Assembly (NCBI GenBank): GCA_002314645.1
Contig: DCGS01000053.1
Span: 503-8,490 of the forward strand
Origin: Ruminococcaceae bacterium UBA1772
Lineage (GTDB): Bacteria > Bacillota > Clostridia > Oscillospirales > Acutalibacteraceae
Direction of reading: 5' to 3'
DNA: 7,988 nucleotides
A model generated the notes under the pieces. It saw only the letters and a list, made by a program, of their open reading frames with translations. It had not been told where the DNA came from and searched no databases. The translations under genes were made by a program, and so were the position numbers. Shown one piece after another: positions 1 to 5,653 of the stretch. How positions within the stretch are numbered: position 1 is the stretch's first letter; each line of letters starts with the position of its first letter.

Positions 1-828
1 AAACCATCGATTGAACTACTTCTGTTTTGTATTGCAATCCTTATAATAGCAACGTTGATTGAAGAAATTACTCCTAGTGCTAGGTTCCCAATAGGGGTTT
101 TGGCCGTTTCAATACTTGGACTATATATCACTAACAATTCTTATTTTAATAACTTAGTTAGTGATAAATCACTAACTATTATAGAAAGCTTCATTGACAG
201 TTTTGTTCCAATATTTGCTGTTGTTACAGCATTATCTGGCAAGGTTTCGCTTTCTGCTTTGTTTGGTGCTATGTCTGTAATAAGTATTGAGATATTTTCA
301 ACGTTTAATAAGCTGATTATTTTTCCAATGATTTTGATTTCAGTTCTGTTGGGTCTTTCGTCTAAGGCGTCTTCTAATTTGAGTAAGTTGATTGTTGTGT
401 TTCAGTCTGTACTAACGTCCTTAATACTTGGAATTATGGGACTTAACGGTTTTGTATCCAACGGAGCAGATACGCTTGCTAGTAAGGCCTCAAAAGCTTT
501 GATGGGATCAGCAATACCAGGAATAGGATCAACACTTAGCAGTGGGTATGAAACGGTATCAGCGTGCTTTTATGCAGCAAAGAATTTAATTGGCGTTGCA
601 GGTGTTTATGCAATTCTTTCAATAATTACACCGCTTCTCATAAAGTGTGTTTGTTTAATTTTTGTCTTTGCTTTTTTAGAAATTCTTTCTACAGCTTTTT
701 CAAATGATACGCTCTCAAATGTATTTTGTTCACTTAAAAGTGCCAGTGTGTTATTTTTGTCATCTTTCATATTTGAAGGAATTATATTAGTCTTAGGAAT
801 CTCCGCAATCATTCTTATTTCAAACTAA
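1..828 (+). CDS. spoIIIAE: SpoIIIAE, stage III sporulation protein AE (5'-truncated by window edge)
   Basis: The reading frame is open from base 1 to the TAA at 826-828, so only the last 275 residues are seen; the family is usually about 400 residues, so the signal peptide and N-terminal part lie upstream. The visible part is a polytopic membrane protein with hydrophobic stretches near fragment residues 4-20, 30-44, 64-79, 105-120, 130-147, 197-230 and 248-273. A conserved soluble loop at about 155-186 (GAD, then KALMGSAIPGIG, then a Gly/Ser-rich turn) is typical of SpoIIIAE. Family knowledge: it is a mother-cell membrane component of the SpoIIIA-SpoIIQ channel that surrounds the engulfed forespore, and it is needed for sigma-G activity. 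Identification rests on this pattern plus the following AF-AG-AH order. The operon promoter, expected to be sigma-E dependent, lies outside the window. Confidence 0.93.
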   Translation, partial: KPSIELLLFCIAILIIATLIEEITPSARFPIGVLAVSILGLYITNNSYFNNLVSDKSLTIIESFIDSFVPIFAVVTALSGKVSLSALFGAMSVISIEIFSTFNKLIIFPMILISVLLGLSSKASSNLSKLIVVFQSVLTSLILGIMGLNGFVSNGADTLASKASKALMGSAIPGIGSTLSSGYETVSACFYAAKNLIGVAGVYAILSIITPLLIKCVCLIFVFAFLEILSTAFSNDTLSNVFCSLKSASVLFLSSFIFEGIILVLGISAIILISN

Positions 829-842
829 ATTCGGTGAAGCAT

Positions 843-1244
843 ATGGACAAGATAATTGAATTGGTTATTTCAGTAATTTGCATAGTTTTTCTTTATAATA
901 CAATCATTTACGTCTATCCAGAGACAAAAAACAAAAGCACTTTTAAGTCTGTTTGTACGGTAGTTTTAATTTGCTGCTTGTTTTTTGAACTAAAAGGCAC
1001 CTTTCATGTTGACTTGGATTTTGATACACCAAAATCATCGTCTTATGAGTCTGAATTAATTAGTGCATTAGAGAAGGAAACAGAAGAGGATATATTAGAA
1101 AACACTGGGGTAAATTCAAAGGTTACAATAACAAAAAATAAAGATTATGAGCTTGAAATAACAAGAATTTTTGTTGAGGAGGACAACGAGGATGCAATTA
1201 GATATATTGAAGAAAGGTATAACTTTAGTAAAGTCGAATCCTAG
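843..1244 (+). CDS. spoIIIAF: SpoIIIAF, stage III sporulation protein AF
   Basis: This 133-residue protein has two N-terminal membrane segments (about residues 4-24 and 34-50) followed by a small acidic soluble domain (about 51-133). That layout is characteristic of SpoIIIAF, a mother-cell component of the SpoIIIA channel whose soluble domain is related to ring-building folds of secretion systems. It is clearly shorter than the roughly 206-residue B. subtilis protein; the missing part is C-terminal. I chose ATG 843 because GGTGA at 833-837 gives a usable ribosome site five bases upstream. A GTG at 834 in the same frame would add three residues but has no Shine-Dalgarno sequence. The gene begins 14 bases after spoIIIAE, and its last 53 bases also encode the start of spoIIIAG. 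Function is assigned from topology and position, since primary sequence conservation in this family is low. Confidence 0.87.
   Translation: MDKIIELVISVICIVFLYNTIIYVYPETKNKSTFKSVCTVVLICCLFFELKGTFHVDLDFDTPKSSSYESELISALEKETEEDILENTGVNSKVTITKNKDYELEITRIFVEEDNEDAIRYIEERYNFSKVES
1176..1183 (+). promoter_or_regulatory. Shine-Dalgarno of spoIIIAG, inside spoIIIAF
   Basis: GAGGAGGA contains a perfect GGAGG (1178-1182) and lies nine bases before ATG 1192. It decides the spoIIIAG start in favour of 1192 over the in-frame TTG codons at 1171 and 1207. The site is fully inside the spoIIIAF coding sequence (in frame it encodes part of the VEEDN stretch), so the same bases serve both coding and initiation. 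Confidence 0.75.
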
Positions 1245-1701
1245 AATTTTGTTTCTTTGCTTGTGCCTTGTAATACTTTTATTCATTTCTATTGTGGCTT
1301 CTTCAAAGGATGAATCGTCAAAGCCCAGTGAAGATATAGTTCTTTCGTCTACGGAACAATTTGAACTCAATATGGAGGAAAAACTTAAAGAGACGTTGTC
1401 TCTTGTGGATGGCGTTGGTGACTGCACTGTAGCAATAACTCTTGAAAAAAGTGAATGTAAAATTTTTGCAAAGGACTCATACGAGGACGAAAGAGAGAAT
1501 AAATATGAATATGTAATACTTTCGAATAACGATGGATCAGATGATGGTATGGTCGTTAGTGTTTTATCTCCTGAAATACGTGGCGTTGCCGTTGTCTGTG
1601 AAGGGGGCGATTCAGCTGTGATTGTTTCAAATATTACAGAAATGTGTATGTCACTTTTTAACATTGAAGCTTCCAGGGTTTCTGTTTCTAAAATGAAATG
1701 A
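1192..1701 (+). CDS. spoIIIAG: SpoIIIAG, stage III sporulation protein AG
   Basis: This 169-residue protein has a short basic N-terminus (KKG, then a Lys at 14), one membrane anchor (about residues 19-37) and an extracytoplasmic domain. The C-terminal signature EIRGVAVVCEGGD (residues 128-140), followed by a segment ending in a RVSVSK-like strand, is diagnostic of SpoIIIAG. Family knowledge: it forms a large oligomeric ring in the intermembrane space of the SpoIIIA-SpoIIQ channel. It is shorter than the 229-residue B. subtilis protein, mainly in the stretch between the anchor and the conserved C-terminus. The insert near residues 95-120 is rich in Asp and Glu and looks like a surface loop. 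The start overlaps spoIIIAF by 53 bases, so translation may be coupled to it. spoIIIAH follows 12 bases after the stop. Confidence 0.93.
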   Translation: MQLDILKKGITLVKSNPRILFLCLCLVILLFISIVASSKDESSKPSEDIVLSSTEQFELNMEEKLKETLSLVDGVGDCTVAITLEKSECKIFAKDSYEDERENKYEYVILSNNDGSDDGMVVSVLSPEIRGVAVVCEGGDSAVIVSNITEMCMSLFNIEASRVSVSKMK

Positions 1702-1713
1702 AAGAGGTAGATT

Positions 1714-2307
1714 ATGAGTATGATTCTTAAGAAAAGTCAAATTGTTACGGCATCTCTTCTTGTGGCGTTATGTGGTGCAGTCTTTGTAAATTGGTACTAT
1801 TCAAGGCCAAATTCACAAAGCGTTGGAAATTTGGGTGAGGCAGAGTACGTGAATGCAACGGCCACATCCACAACTACAACCAAGGCTTCAAAAACAACAT
1901 CCACAACTTCTAAAAACACTAAGTCAACAACCGCTTCTGTCACTAAGGGTAGTAGCGTTAGTGAATACTTTGCAAGCTCAAAGCTTAGACGAGAGACAGC
2001 ACATGATAAAGCTAAATCTACTTTGAATGCAGTTATAACAAATAAGGACTCATCAAAGGAAGCTGTTCAGAATGCAACGGCGGAGCTTTCCAACCTTTCG
2101 AACTTAATTAAACGTGAAGCAGATTTAGAGAATATAATTAACGCCAAACTATCCAGTGAGTGCGTTGTTATCCTTGATGATGAAAAGGCTGAGGTAATAA
2201 TTGCAAATAGTGTTTTAAAGGGCAATGCACTGTCAATTATCCAATCTTCTGTTGTAGAACAAACTGGTCTTCCGGTAACAAGTATTTCAATAATTGGTGC
2301 AAAGTAA
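1714..2307 (+). CDS. spoIIIAH: SpoIIIAH, stage III sporulation protein AH
   Basis: This 197-residue protein has a basic N-terminus, a single membrane anchor (about residues 9-27), a Thr/Ser/Lys-rich linker (about 49-82) and a conserved C-terminal domain (about 83-197). That domain contains SEYFASSKLRRE, a helical segment, the KREADLENII segment and a final strand-forming part (VVILDDEKAEVII). This is the YscJ/FliF-like ring-building domain of SpoIIIAH. In B. subtilis it crosses the space between the two membranes and binds forespore SpoIIQ. The start follows AGAGG (1703-1707) by six bases; a second ATG at 1720 would remove only two residues. The low-complexity linker is longer and more Thr-rich than I would expect for a simple spacer, and it contains a repeated 12-mer. 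This is the last spoIIIA gene; no convincing terminator follows it. Confidence 0.95.
   Translation: MSMILKKSQIVTASLLVALCGAVFVNWYYSRPNSQSVGNLGEAEYVNATATSTTTTKASKTTSTTSKNTKSTTASVTKGSSVSEYFASSKLRRETAHDKAKSTLNAVITNKDSSKEAVQNATAELSNLSNLIKREADLENIINAKLSSECVVILDDEKAEVIIANSVLKGNALSIIQSSVVEQTGLPVTSISIIGAK
1864..1929 (+). repeat. imperfect 33-nt in-frame tandem repeat in the SpoIIIAH linker
   Basis: The 12-mer ACATCCACAACT occurs at 1864-1875 and again at 1897-1908, exactly 33 bases (11 codons) apart, each beginning a Thr/Ser/Lys-rich stretch. Downstream of the 12-mer the two units share only similar composition (TTCAAAAAC versus TCTAAAAAC). They are consistent with an old duplication inside a low-complexity linker, which may vary in length between strains. 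Confidence 0.6.
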
Positions 2308-2335
2308 AAAACTACTTATATTATGTAATTAAGTA

Positions 2336-2364
2336 TTGTTAATAATGGGGAATTGTGGTATCCT
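2336..2364 (+). promoter_or_regulatory. candidate sigma-A-type promoter for the Asp23-family gene
   Basis: TTGTTA at 2336-2341 (four of six matches to TTGACA) is separated by 17 bases from TATCCT at 2359-2364 (four of six matches to TATAAT). A TG at 2356-2357 gives the extended -10 form TGnTATCCT. Transcription would start near 2371, leaving a leader of about 48 bases before the TTG start. It lies in the 111-base gap between a sporulation operon and a vegetative-type gene, where an independent promoter is expected. It is a prediction by eye from consensus only. Confidence 0.5.
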
Positions 2365-2420
2365 ATATGTACATTTTATCGGCAAACAAATTGCAGGTAA
2401 GAAAGAGAGGATACCAAATT
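2351..2420 (+). promoter_or_regulatory. inverted repeat spanning the -10 element and the Asp23-family ribosome site
   Basis: The left arm AATTGTGGTATCCT (2351-2364) is complementary to the right arm AGGATACCAAATT (2408-2420): 13 base pairs with one bulged G (2355), of which 9 are contiguous. The arms are separated by 43 bases. The left arm contains the proposed -10. The right arm contains part of the GAGAGG ribosome site and the first two bases of the TTG start. In a transcript entering from spoIIIA both arms would be present and the start region could be masked. A transcript from the local promoter would lack the left arm. The pairing is read directly; the regulatory role is inferred. Confidence 0.5.
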
Positions 2421-2805
2421 GGCAGAAAACAACAATCTTTCAAGTGGTCTTGTAATTTCTGAAGACGTTCTTGCAACAATTGCAATCAACGCAGCAAAAG
2501 ACGTTGATGGTGTTGCTGGTCTTGGAAATAGACCTGCAGACCTTTATACCGCTTTTAAAATTGATTCTGAGAATTTAAAGCATGTAAAAGTTGAAACTTC
2601 ATCATATGATATTAAGCTTCACATGTATATTACACTTCACAGCTCAGCTAAAATCCAGGAAGTGTCAGCAAATGTACAAAATGCTGTTAAGTCAGCAATT
2701 CAGAACATGACAGGTAGAGTTGTTACTCGTGTAGATGTAACAATTACTGGCATTGTATCTGACATAGGAGAGTATTCTTCTCCAGTTGAACCTAAAGACC
2801 TTTAA
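2419..2805 (+). CDS. yqhY: Asp23/Gls24-family envelope stress response protein (YqhY-like)
   Basis: This small protein of 128 residues spans the complete Asp23/Gls24 domain (PF03780). The N-terminal part has GLVISEDVLATIA and AAKDVDGVAGL (residues 10-35). The middle has an alternating strand segment (about 56-74). The C-terminal half has IQEVSANVQNAVKSAI, MTG (97-99) and RVDVTITGI (104-112). No signal peptide or membrane segment is seen, as in YqhY. In B. subtilis the gene next to nusB is yqhY, which has been tied to control of acetyl-CoA carboxylase; the accBC genes that adjoin it there are absent here. The start is TTG, supported by GAGAGG at 2405-2410 eight bases upstream; no upstream in-frame ATG gives a better choice. 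It has its own candidate promoter and is followed 10 bases after the stop by a strong terminator, so it looks like a single-gene unit with possible read-through into nusB. Confidence 0.92.
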   Translation: MAENNNLSSGLVISEDVLATIAINAAKDVDGVAGLGNRPADLYTAFKIDSENLKHVKVETSSYDIKLHMYITLHSSAKIQEVSANVQNAVKSAIQNMTGRVVTRVDVTITGIVSDIGEYSSPVEPKDL

Positions 2806-2815
2806 TTACGACAAG

Positions 2816-2853
2816 AAAGCCTTCTAGGACATCTATGTCGTAGAGGGCTTTTT
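2816..2853 (+). terminator. intrinsic terminator between the Asp23-family gene and nusB
   Basis: AAAGCCTTCTAGGACA pairs with TGTCGTAGAGGGCTTT (2836-2851), enclosing a TCTA loop (2832-2835). All positions pair except one G-G mismatch (2827/2840) and one G-T wobble. The stem ends in a run of five T (2849-2853). The T run stops only four bases before the nusB ribosome site (TGGAGG from 2857). It is the only strong Rho-independent terminator visible in the window. Confidence 0.88.
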
Positions 2854-2868
2854 GCTTGGAGGAAAATA

Positions 2869-3273
2869 ATGAATAAGATTAACAGAAGTAAAGAAAGAGA
2901 ACAGGCATTCATACTTGTATTTGAAAAGGCTTTCAATCCTGATTGTGAAATAGAAGATATTTTCAATCTTGCTCTTGAGTCTGAGTTCATGGAGCCTTCT
3001 GAGTTTGCTATTAGTCTTGCAAAGACAACTGTTGAAAACATTGTACAAATAGATGACAAGATTTCACAGTATGCTAGAGGCTGGACTACAGACAGAATTA
3101 CAAAGGTTTCACTCTCAATTCTTCGTATTGCAATTTGTGAAATGCTCTTCTTTGATGACATTCCTGAAGGTGTATCTATCAACGAGGCTGTAGAGCTTGC
3201 AAAGACATATGCTTCTAAAGAAGATGGTTCATTCATAAACGGAGTTCTTGGAAGCATTTCAAGGGACAAGTAA
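2869..3273 (+). CDS. nusB: NusB, transcription antitermination factor
   Basis: This 134-residue protein matches NusB over its full, usual length. Its all-helical signature is intact: N-terminal RSKEREQAFILVFE (residues 6-19, RNA-facing arginines), W72 with RI at 76-77, ILRIAICEML (84-93), the IP turn at 98-99, INEAVELAKTY (104-114) and FINGVL (122-127). Family knowledge: NusB binds boxA RNA together with NusE (ribosomal protein S10) and promotes processive antitermination, above all on rRNA operons. ATG 2869 is preceded by GGAGG (2858-2862) at six bases. The gene starts 15 bases after the T run of the terminator, and I see no good promoter in between, so expression may depend on read-through or on a promoter inside the upstream gene. 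The next gene begins one base after the nusB stop. Confidence 0.97.
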   Translation: MNKINRSKEREQAFILVFEKAFNPDCEIEDIFNLALESEFMEPSEFAISLAKTTVENIVQIDDKISQYARGWTTDRITKVSLSILRIAICEMLFFDDIPEGVSINEAVELAKTYASKEDGSFINGVLGSISRDK

Positions 3274-3274
3274 T

Positions 3275-4228
3275 ATGGCTTGGTATTTAGGCTTTGACAC
3301 AAGTAACTACACAACTTCAGTAGCTGCTTTCAATCCAGAAACAAATACTCTTGTTCAAAGAAAGAAGCTTCTTCCTGTAAAGCCAGGAGAAAGAGGCATA
3401 AGGCAGAGTGACGCCGTATTTCATCACACAGAACAAATGCGTGAACTTTGTTCTGATCTGTTTTCAGAACTAAAAGAAAGTCATGGCTTTAATTCGAAGG
3501 ATGTTAAAGCAATTGGAACTTCTACAAAGCCAAGAAGGGCTGAAGGTTCTTATATGCCTTGCTTTAACGTTGGACATACTGTGGGAAAGAGTATTGCTTC
3601 CGTCTTGTCTGTTCCTTTTTATGAGTTCTCTCATCAGGAAGGTCACATTTGTGCGGCTCTTTATTCGGCTCAAAAGCTGGATAAACTCAGTGAAAACTTT
3701 TTAGCTTTTCACGTGTCGGGAGGAACAACAGAGTCTCTCATTTGCACACCTTCTGAGGAAAGCATTGTTCATGCTGAATTAATTGGAACATCATCTGATT
3801 TAAAGGCTGGACAAGCTATAGACAGAATAGGTGTTAGACTTGGCCTTAACTTTCCTTGTGGCCCAGCGCTTGAAAAGCTTGCTCTTGAAAGCAAAAGAGA
3901 ATTTAAAATTAAGCCTTCAATGAAGGAGTTTGACTGTAGCCTGTCAGGCGTGGAAAACAAATGCCTAAAAATGCTTGAGGACGGCGAAAAGCCAGAGGAC
4001 ATTGCGCTGTTCTGCCTCAAGTACGTTGAGGCGTCAATTGACTCAATGGCGTCTGCTGCACTTGTTAAATATCCGAATCATTTCATTTGTTTTTCTGGCG
4101 GCGTTATGTCAAATTCCATAATAAGAAATTCCTTGAAGGAGAAGTATGACTGTGCTTTTGCAGAGCCAGTATTCTCTTCAGACAATGCAGCTGGAGTTGC
4201 AATTCTTACATCCATGAAAAAGGTGTGA
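3275..4228 (+). CDS. TsaD/Kae1-family paralogue (O-sialoglycoprotein endopeptidase-like, PF00814), function unknown
   Basis: This 317-residue protein has the ASKHA fold signature of TsaD/Kae1: an N-terminal phosphate-type loop (GFDTSNYTTS, residues 6-15), metal-binding HQEGH (120-124), VSGGTTE (147-153), DR at 183-184 with a GP at 196-197, SGGVMSN (274-280) and the third metal ligand Asp303 in SDNAAG. It departs from true TsaD, the t6A37 tRNA-modification enzyme. The GPGL-type nucleotide loop is replaced by a sequence containing TSTKPRRAEGSY (82-93), and the usual ETSCDET start is GFDTSNYTT. I therefore read it as a paralogue and not the housekeeping TsaD; this is an inference, because the rest of the genome is not visible. 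The old peptidase name is not supported for the family. ATG 3275 follows AAGGGA (3261-3266); an upstream in-frame TTG at 3248 would overlap nusB. It sits where B. subtilis has folD. Confidence 0.87.
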   Translation: MAWYLGFDTSNYTTSVAAFNPETNTLVQRKKLLPVKPGERGIRQSDAVFHHTEQMRELCSDLFSELKESHGFNSKDVKAIGTSTKPRRAEGSYMPCFNVGHTVGKSIASVLSVPFYEFSHQEGHICAALYSAQKLDKLSENFLAFHVSGGTTESLICTPSEESIVHAELIGTSSDLKAGQAIDRIGVRLGLNFPCGPALEKLALESKREFKIKPSMKEFDCSLSGVENKCLKMLEDGEKPEDIALFCLKYVEASIDSMASAALVKYPNHFICFSGGVMSNSIIRNSLKEKYDCAFAEPVFSSDNAAGVAILTSMKKV

Positions 4229-4233
4229 CCTAT

Positions 4234-5451
4234 ATGGAAACTGTTACCCCAAAGGCAATTTCTGTATGTCAACTTAATTCCTACATTAAAGGTGTAGTGG
4301 ACAGTGACTACAGACTTAAGAATATTCTTCTTTGTGGTGAAATATCAAACTTTACAAATCATTATAGAACTGGTCATTTCTATTTAACTTTGAAGGATGA
4401 CAAGTCATCCATTAAGGCAGTAATGTTCAGGTCATATGCTGAACGAATAAGATTTACTCCTGAAAATGGAATGAAGGTCATTGTCTTTGGCAGTGTTTCA
4501 GTCTTTGAAAGAGACGGTCAGTATCAGTTCTATATAGAAAATATGGAACCAGATGGTGTTGGATCTTTAAACCTTGCCTTTGAGCAACTAAAAGAGAAGC
4601 TTTCAAAAGAAGGACTCTTTAGTCAGGAATATAAAAAACCAATTCCATCATATCCAAAAACAATTGGTGTAGTAACTTCACCAACTGGCGCTGCTTTTCA
4701 GGATATACTCAATGTCCTAAAAAGACGTTGGCCACTTTCTAACGTGCTTATTAGTCCAACAGCAGTGCAGGGTGAATATGCACCTGGTCAAATAGTACGT
4801 GCCATTCAAAGCTTGGACGAATCTGGACAAGCTGACGTAATTATTGTTGCTCGTGGCGGCGGCAGTATTGAAGACCTTTGGGCCTTCAATGATGAAGGTG
4901 TTGCAAGGGCCATCTTTGCCTGCAAAACACCAGTCATCTCCGGCGTTGGCCATGAGACAGATTTTACTATTGCTGACTTTGTAGCGGACATGCGTGCACC
5001 AACGCCGTCTGCTGCCGCTGAAATTTCGGTTCCAGATAAAATTGAAGAAATGGAACGTATTTCTAGTCTCAGCATTAGAGCTAGTAAGAATCTTCTCTCA
5101 AGAATTGACAGGGGAAGAACAGAAATTAATCGCTTAATGGACAGAAACGTCATGAGAAGTCCGGCAATGCTTATCAATGAGCGTCGACTTCTTCTTGACT
5201 CGTATATAGATAAAATGAATCACTCGGTTTCAAATCAACTTAATGCTGAAATATCAAGACTTTCAGTGACTGCAGGAAAGCTTGACGCATTTTCTCCGCT
5301 TAAGGTTTTGTCCAGAGGATATACAATACCGCTTAAAACTGACGGAACAATTGCAAAAGGCGTAAACGATTTGAACATAGGAGAAAATATTACACTTCGA
5401 CTAATAGATGGTAAGGCAATATGCCAAGTGGAGGAAATTGAAAATGGCTGA
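4234..5451 (+). CDS. xseA: XseA, exodeoxyribonuclease VII large subunit
   Basis: This 405-residue protein has an N-terminal OB-fold DNA-binding domain (about residues 5-105, with ILLCGEISNF and GHFYLTLKDD) and then the catalytic domain. The domain shows PKTIGVVTSPTGAAFQDI (141-158), VARGGGSIEDLWAFNDE (205-221), ISGVGHETDFTIADFVAD (235-252) and RAPTPSAAAE (254-263), all hallmark XseA motifs. A helical, probably coiled-coil arm (about 270-350) is followed by the typical LSRGYTI C-terminus (369-375). With XseB it degrades single-stranded DNA from both ends to oligonucleotides, acting in repair and mutation avoidance. I chose ATG 4234, ten bases after an AGG; a GTG at 4225 is in frame but only one base from that site. 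The coiled-coil arm looks shorter than in enterobacterial XseA. It overlaps xseB by eight bases. Confidence 0.97.
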   Translation: METVTPKAISVCQLNSYIKGVVDSDYRLKNILLCGEISNFTNHYRTGHFYLTLKDDKSSIKAVMFRSYAERIRFTPENGMKVIVFGSVSVFERDGQYQFYIENMEPDGVGSLNLAFEQLKEKLSKEGLFSQEYKKPIPSYPKTIGVVTSPTGAAFQDILNVLKRRWPLSNVLISPTAVQGEYAPGQIVRAIQSLDESGQADVIIVARGGGSIEDLWAFNDEGVARAIFACKTPVISGVGHETDFTIADFVADMRAPTPSAAAEISVPDKIEEMERISSLSIRASKNLLSRIDRGRTEINRLMDRNVMRSPAMLINERRLLLDSYIDKMNHSVSNQLNAEISRLSVTAGKLDAFSPLKVLSRGYTIPLKTDGTIAKGVNDLNIGENITLRLIDGKAICQVEEIENG

Positions 5452-5653
5452 TGAAATTAGAGAACTTTCTTATGAGGAAGCCATTGTAAGGCTTGAAAAG
5501 ATTGTGAGCATTTTAGAGTCTGGTACAACTGGACTTGAGGAATCTCTTGAACTTTTTGAAGAAGGAACAGCACTTGCAAAATTCTGTAATAAGTCTCTTA
5601 CAAGCGCTGAGCAAAAAATATTTAAGCTAAATGGGGATAGCGAAAATGAGTAA
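5444..5653 (+). CDS. xseB: XseB, exodeoxyribonuclease VII small subunit
   Basis: This acidic helical protein of 69 residues has the family core: LSYEEAIVRLEKIVSILESG (residues 8-27), LEESLELFEEG (31-41), and a second helix ending in an AEQKI element (55-59). Several XseB chains wrap the XseA coiled coil to form the active exonuclease VII; length and composition fit. ATG 5444 is nine bases after GGAGG (5430-5434) and lies inside the end of xseA, with an eight-base overlap. An upstream in-frame start at 5408 would add 12 basic residues not typical of the family and is rejected. The eight-base overlap with ispA at the other end suggests coupled translation of xseA-xseB-ispA. Confidence 0.95.
   Translation: MADEIRELSYEEAIVRLEKIVSILESGTTGLEESLELFEEGTALAKFCNKSLTSAEQKIFKLNGDSENE

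Noticed and set aside
1171..1191. Upstream TTG start for spoIIIAG
   Set aside because: The perfect GGAGG at 1178-1182 lies after this codon and is correctly spaced only for ATG 1192.
1116..1664. Minus-strand open frame of 182 codons, longer than the spoIIIAG gene it opposes
   Set aside because: It is antisense to a clear SpoIIIAG. Its Ser/Thr-rich product resembles no family I recognise, and no ribosome site or neighbouring minus-strand gene supports it.
2313..2335. Hairpin TACTTA/TAAGTA after spoIIIAH as the spoIIIA terminator
   Set aside because: The stem is almost wholly A-T with one bulge and is not followed by a proper T run, so I do not call it a terminator.
2328..2343. ATTAA-N6-TTAAT palindrome over the -35 element as an operator
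   Set aside because: Five-base A/T arms are expected by chance in this AT-rich spacer, and no known regulator site is matched.
2382..2394. GCAA/TTGC mini-hairpin in the Asp23-family leader as a riboswitch or regulatory element
   Set aside because: It has only four base pairs, and the leader of about 48 bases is too short for a known riboswitch class.
3248..3274. Upstream TTG start for the TsaD-like gene
   Set aside because: The nine added residues overlap nusB and do not resemble the family N-terminus, which begins directly before GFDTS; ATG 3275 has a usable ribosome site.
4225..4233. GTG start for xseA overlapping the stop of the TsaD-like gene
   Set aside because: It is one base from the only ribosome-site-like AGG, too close to be used; ATG 4234 is better spaced.
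4806..5177. Minus-strand open frame of 123 codons
   Set aside because: It lies fully inside xseA opposite its best-conserved catalytic motifs; the frame is open as a by-product of codon use.
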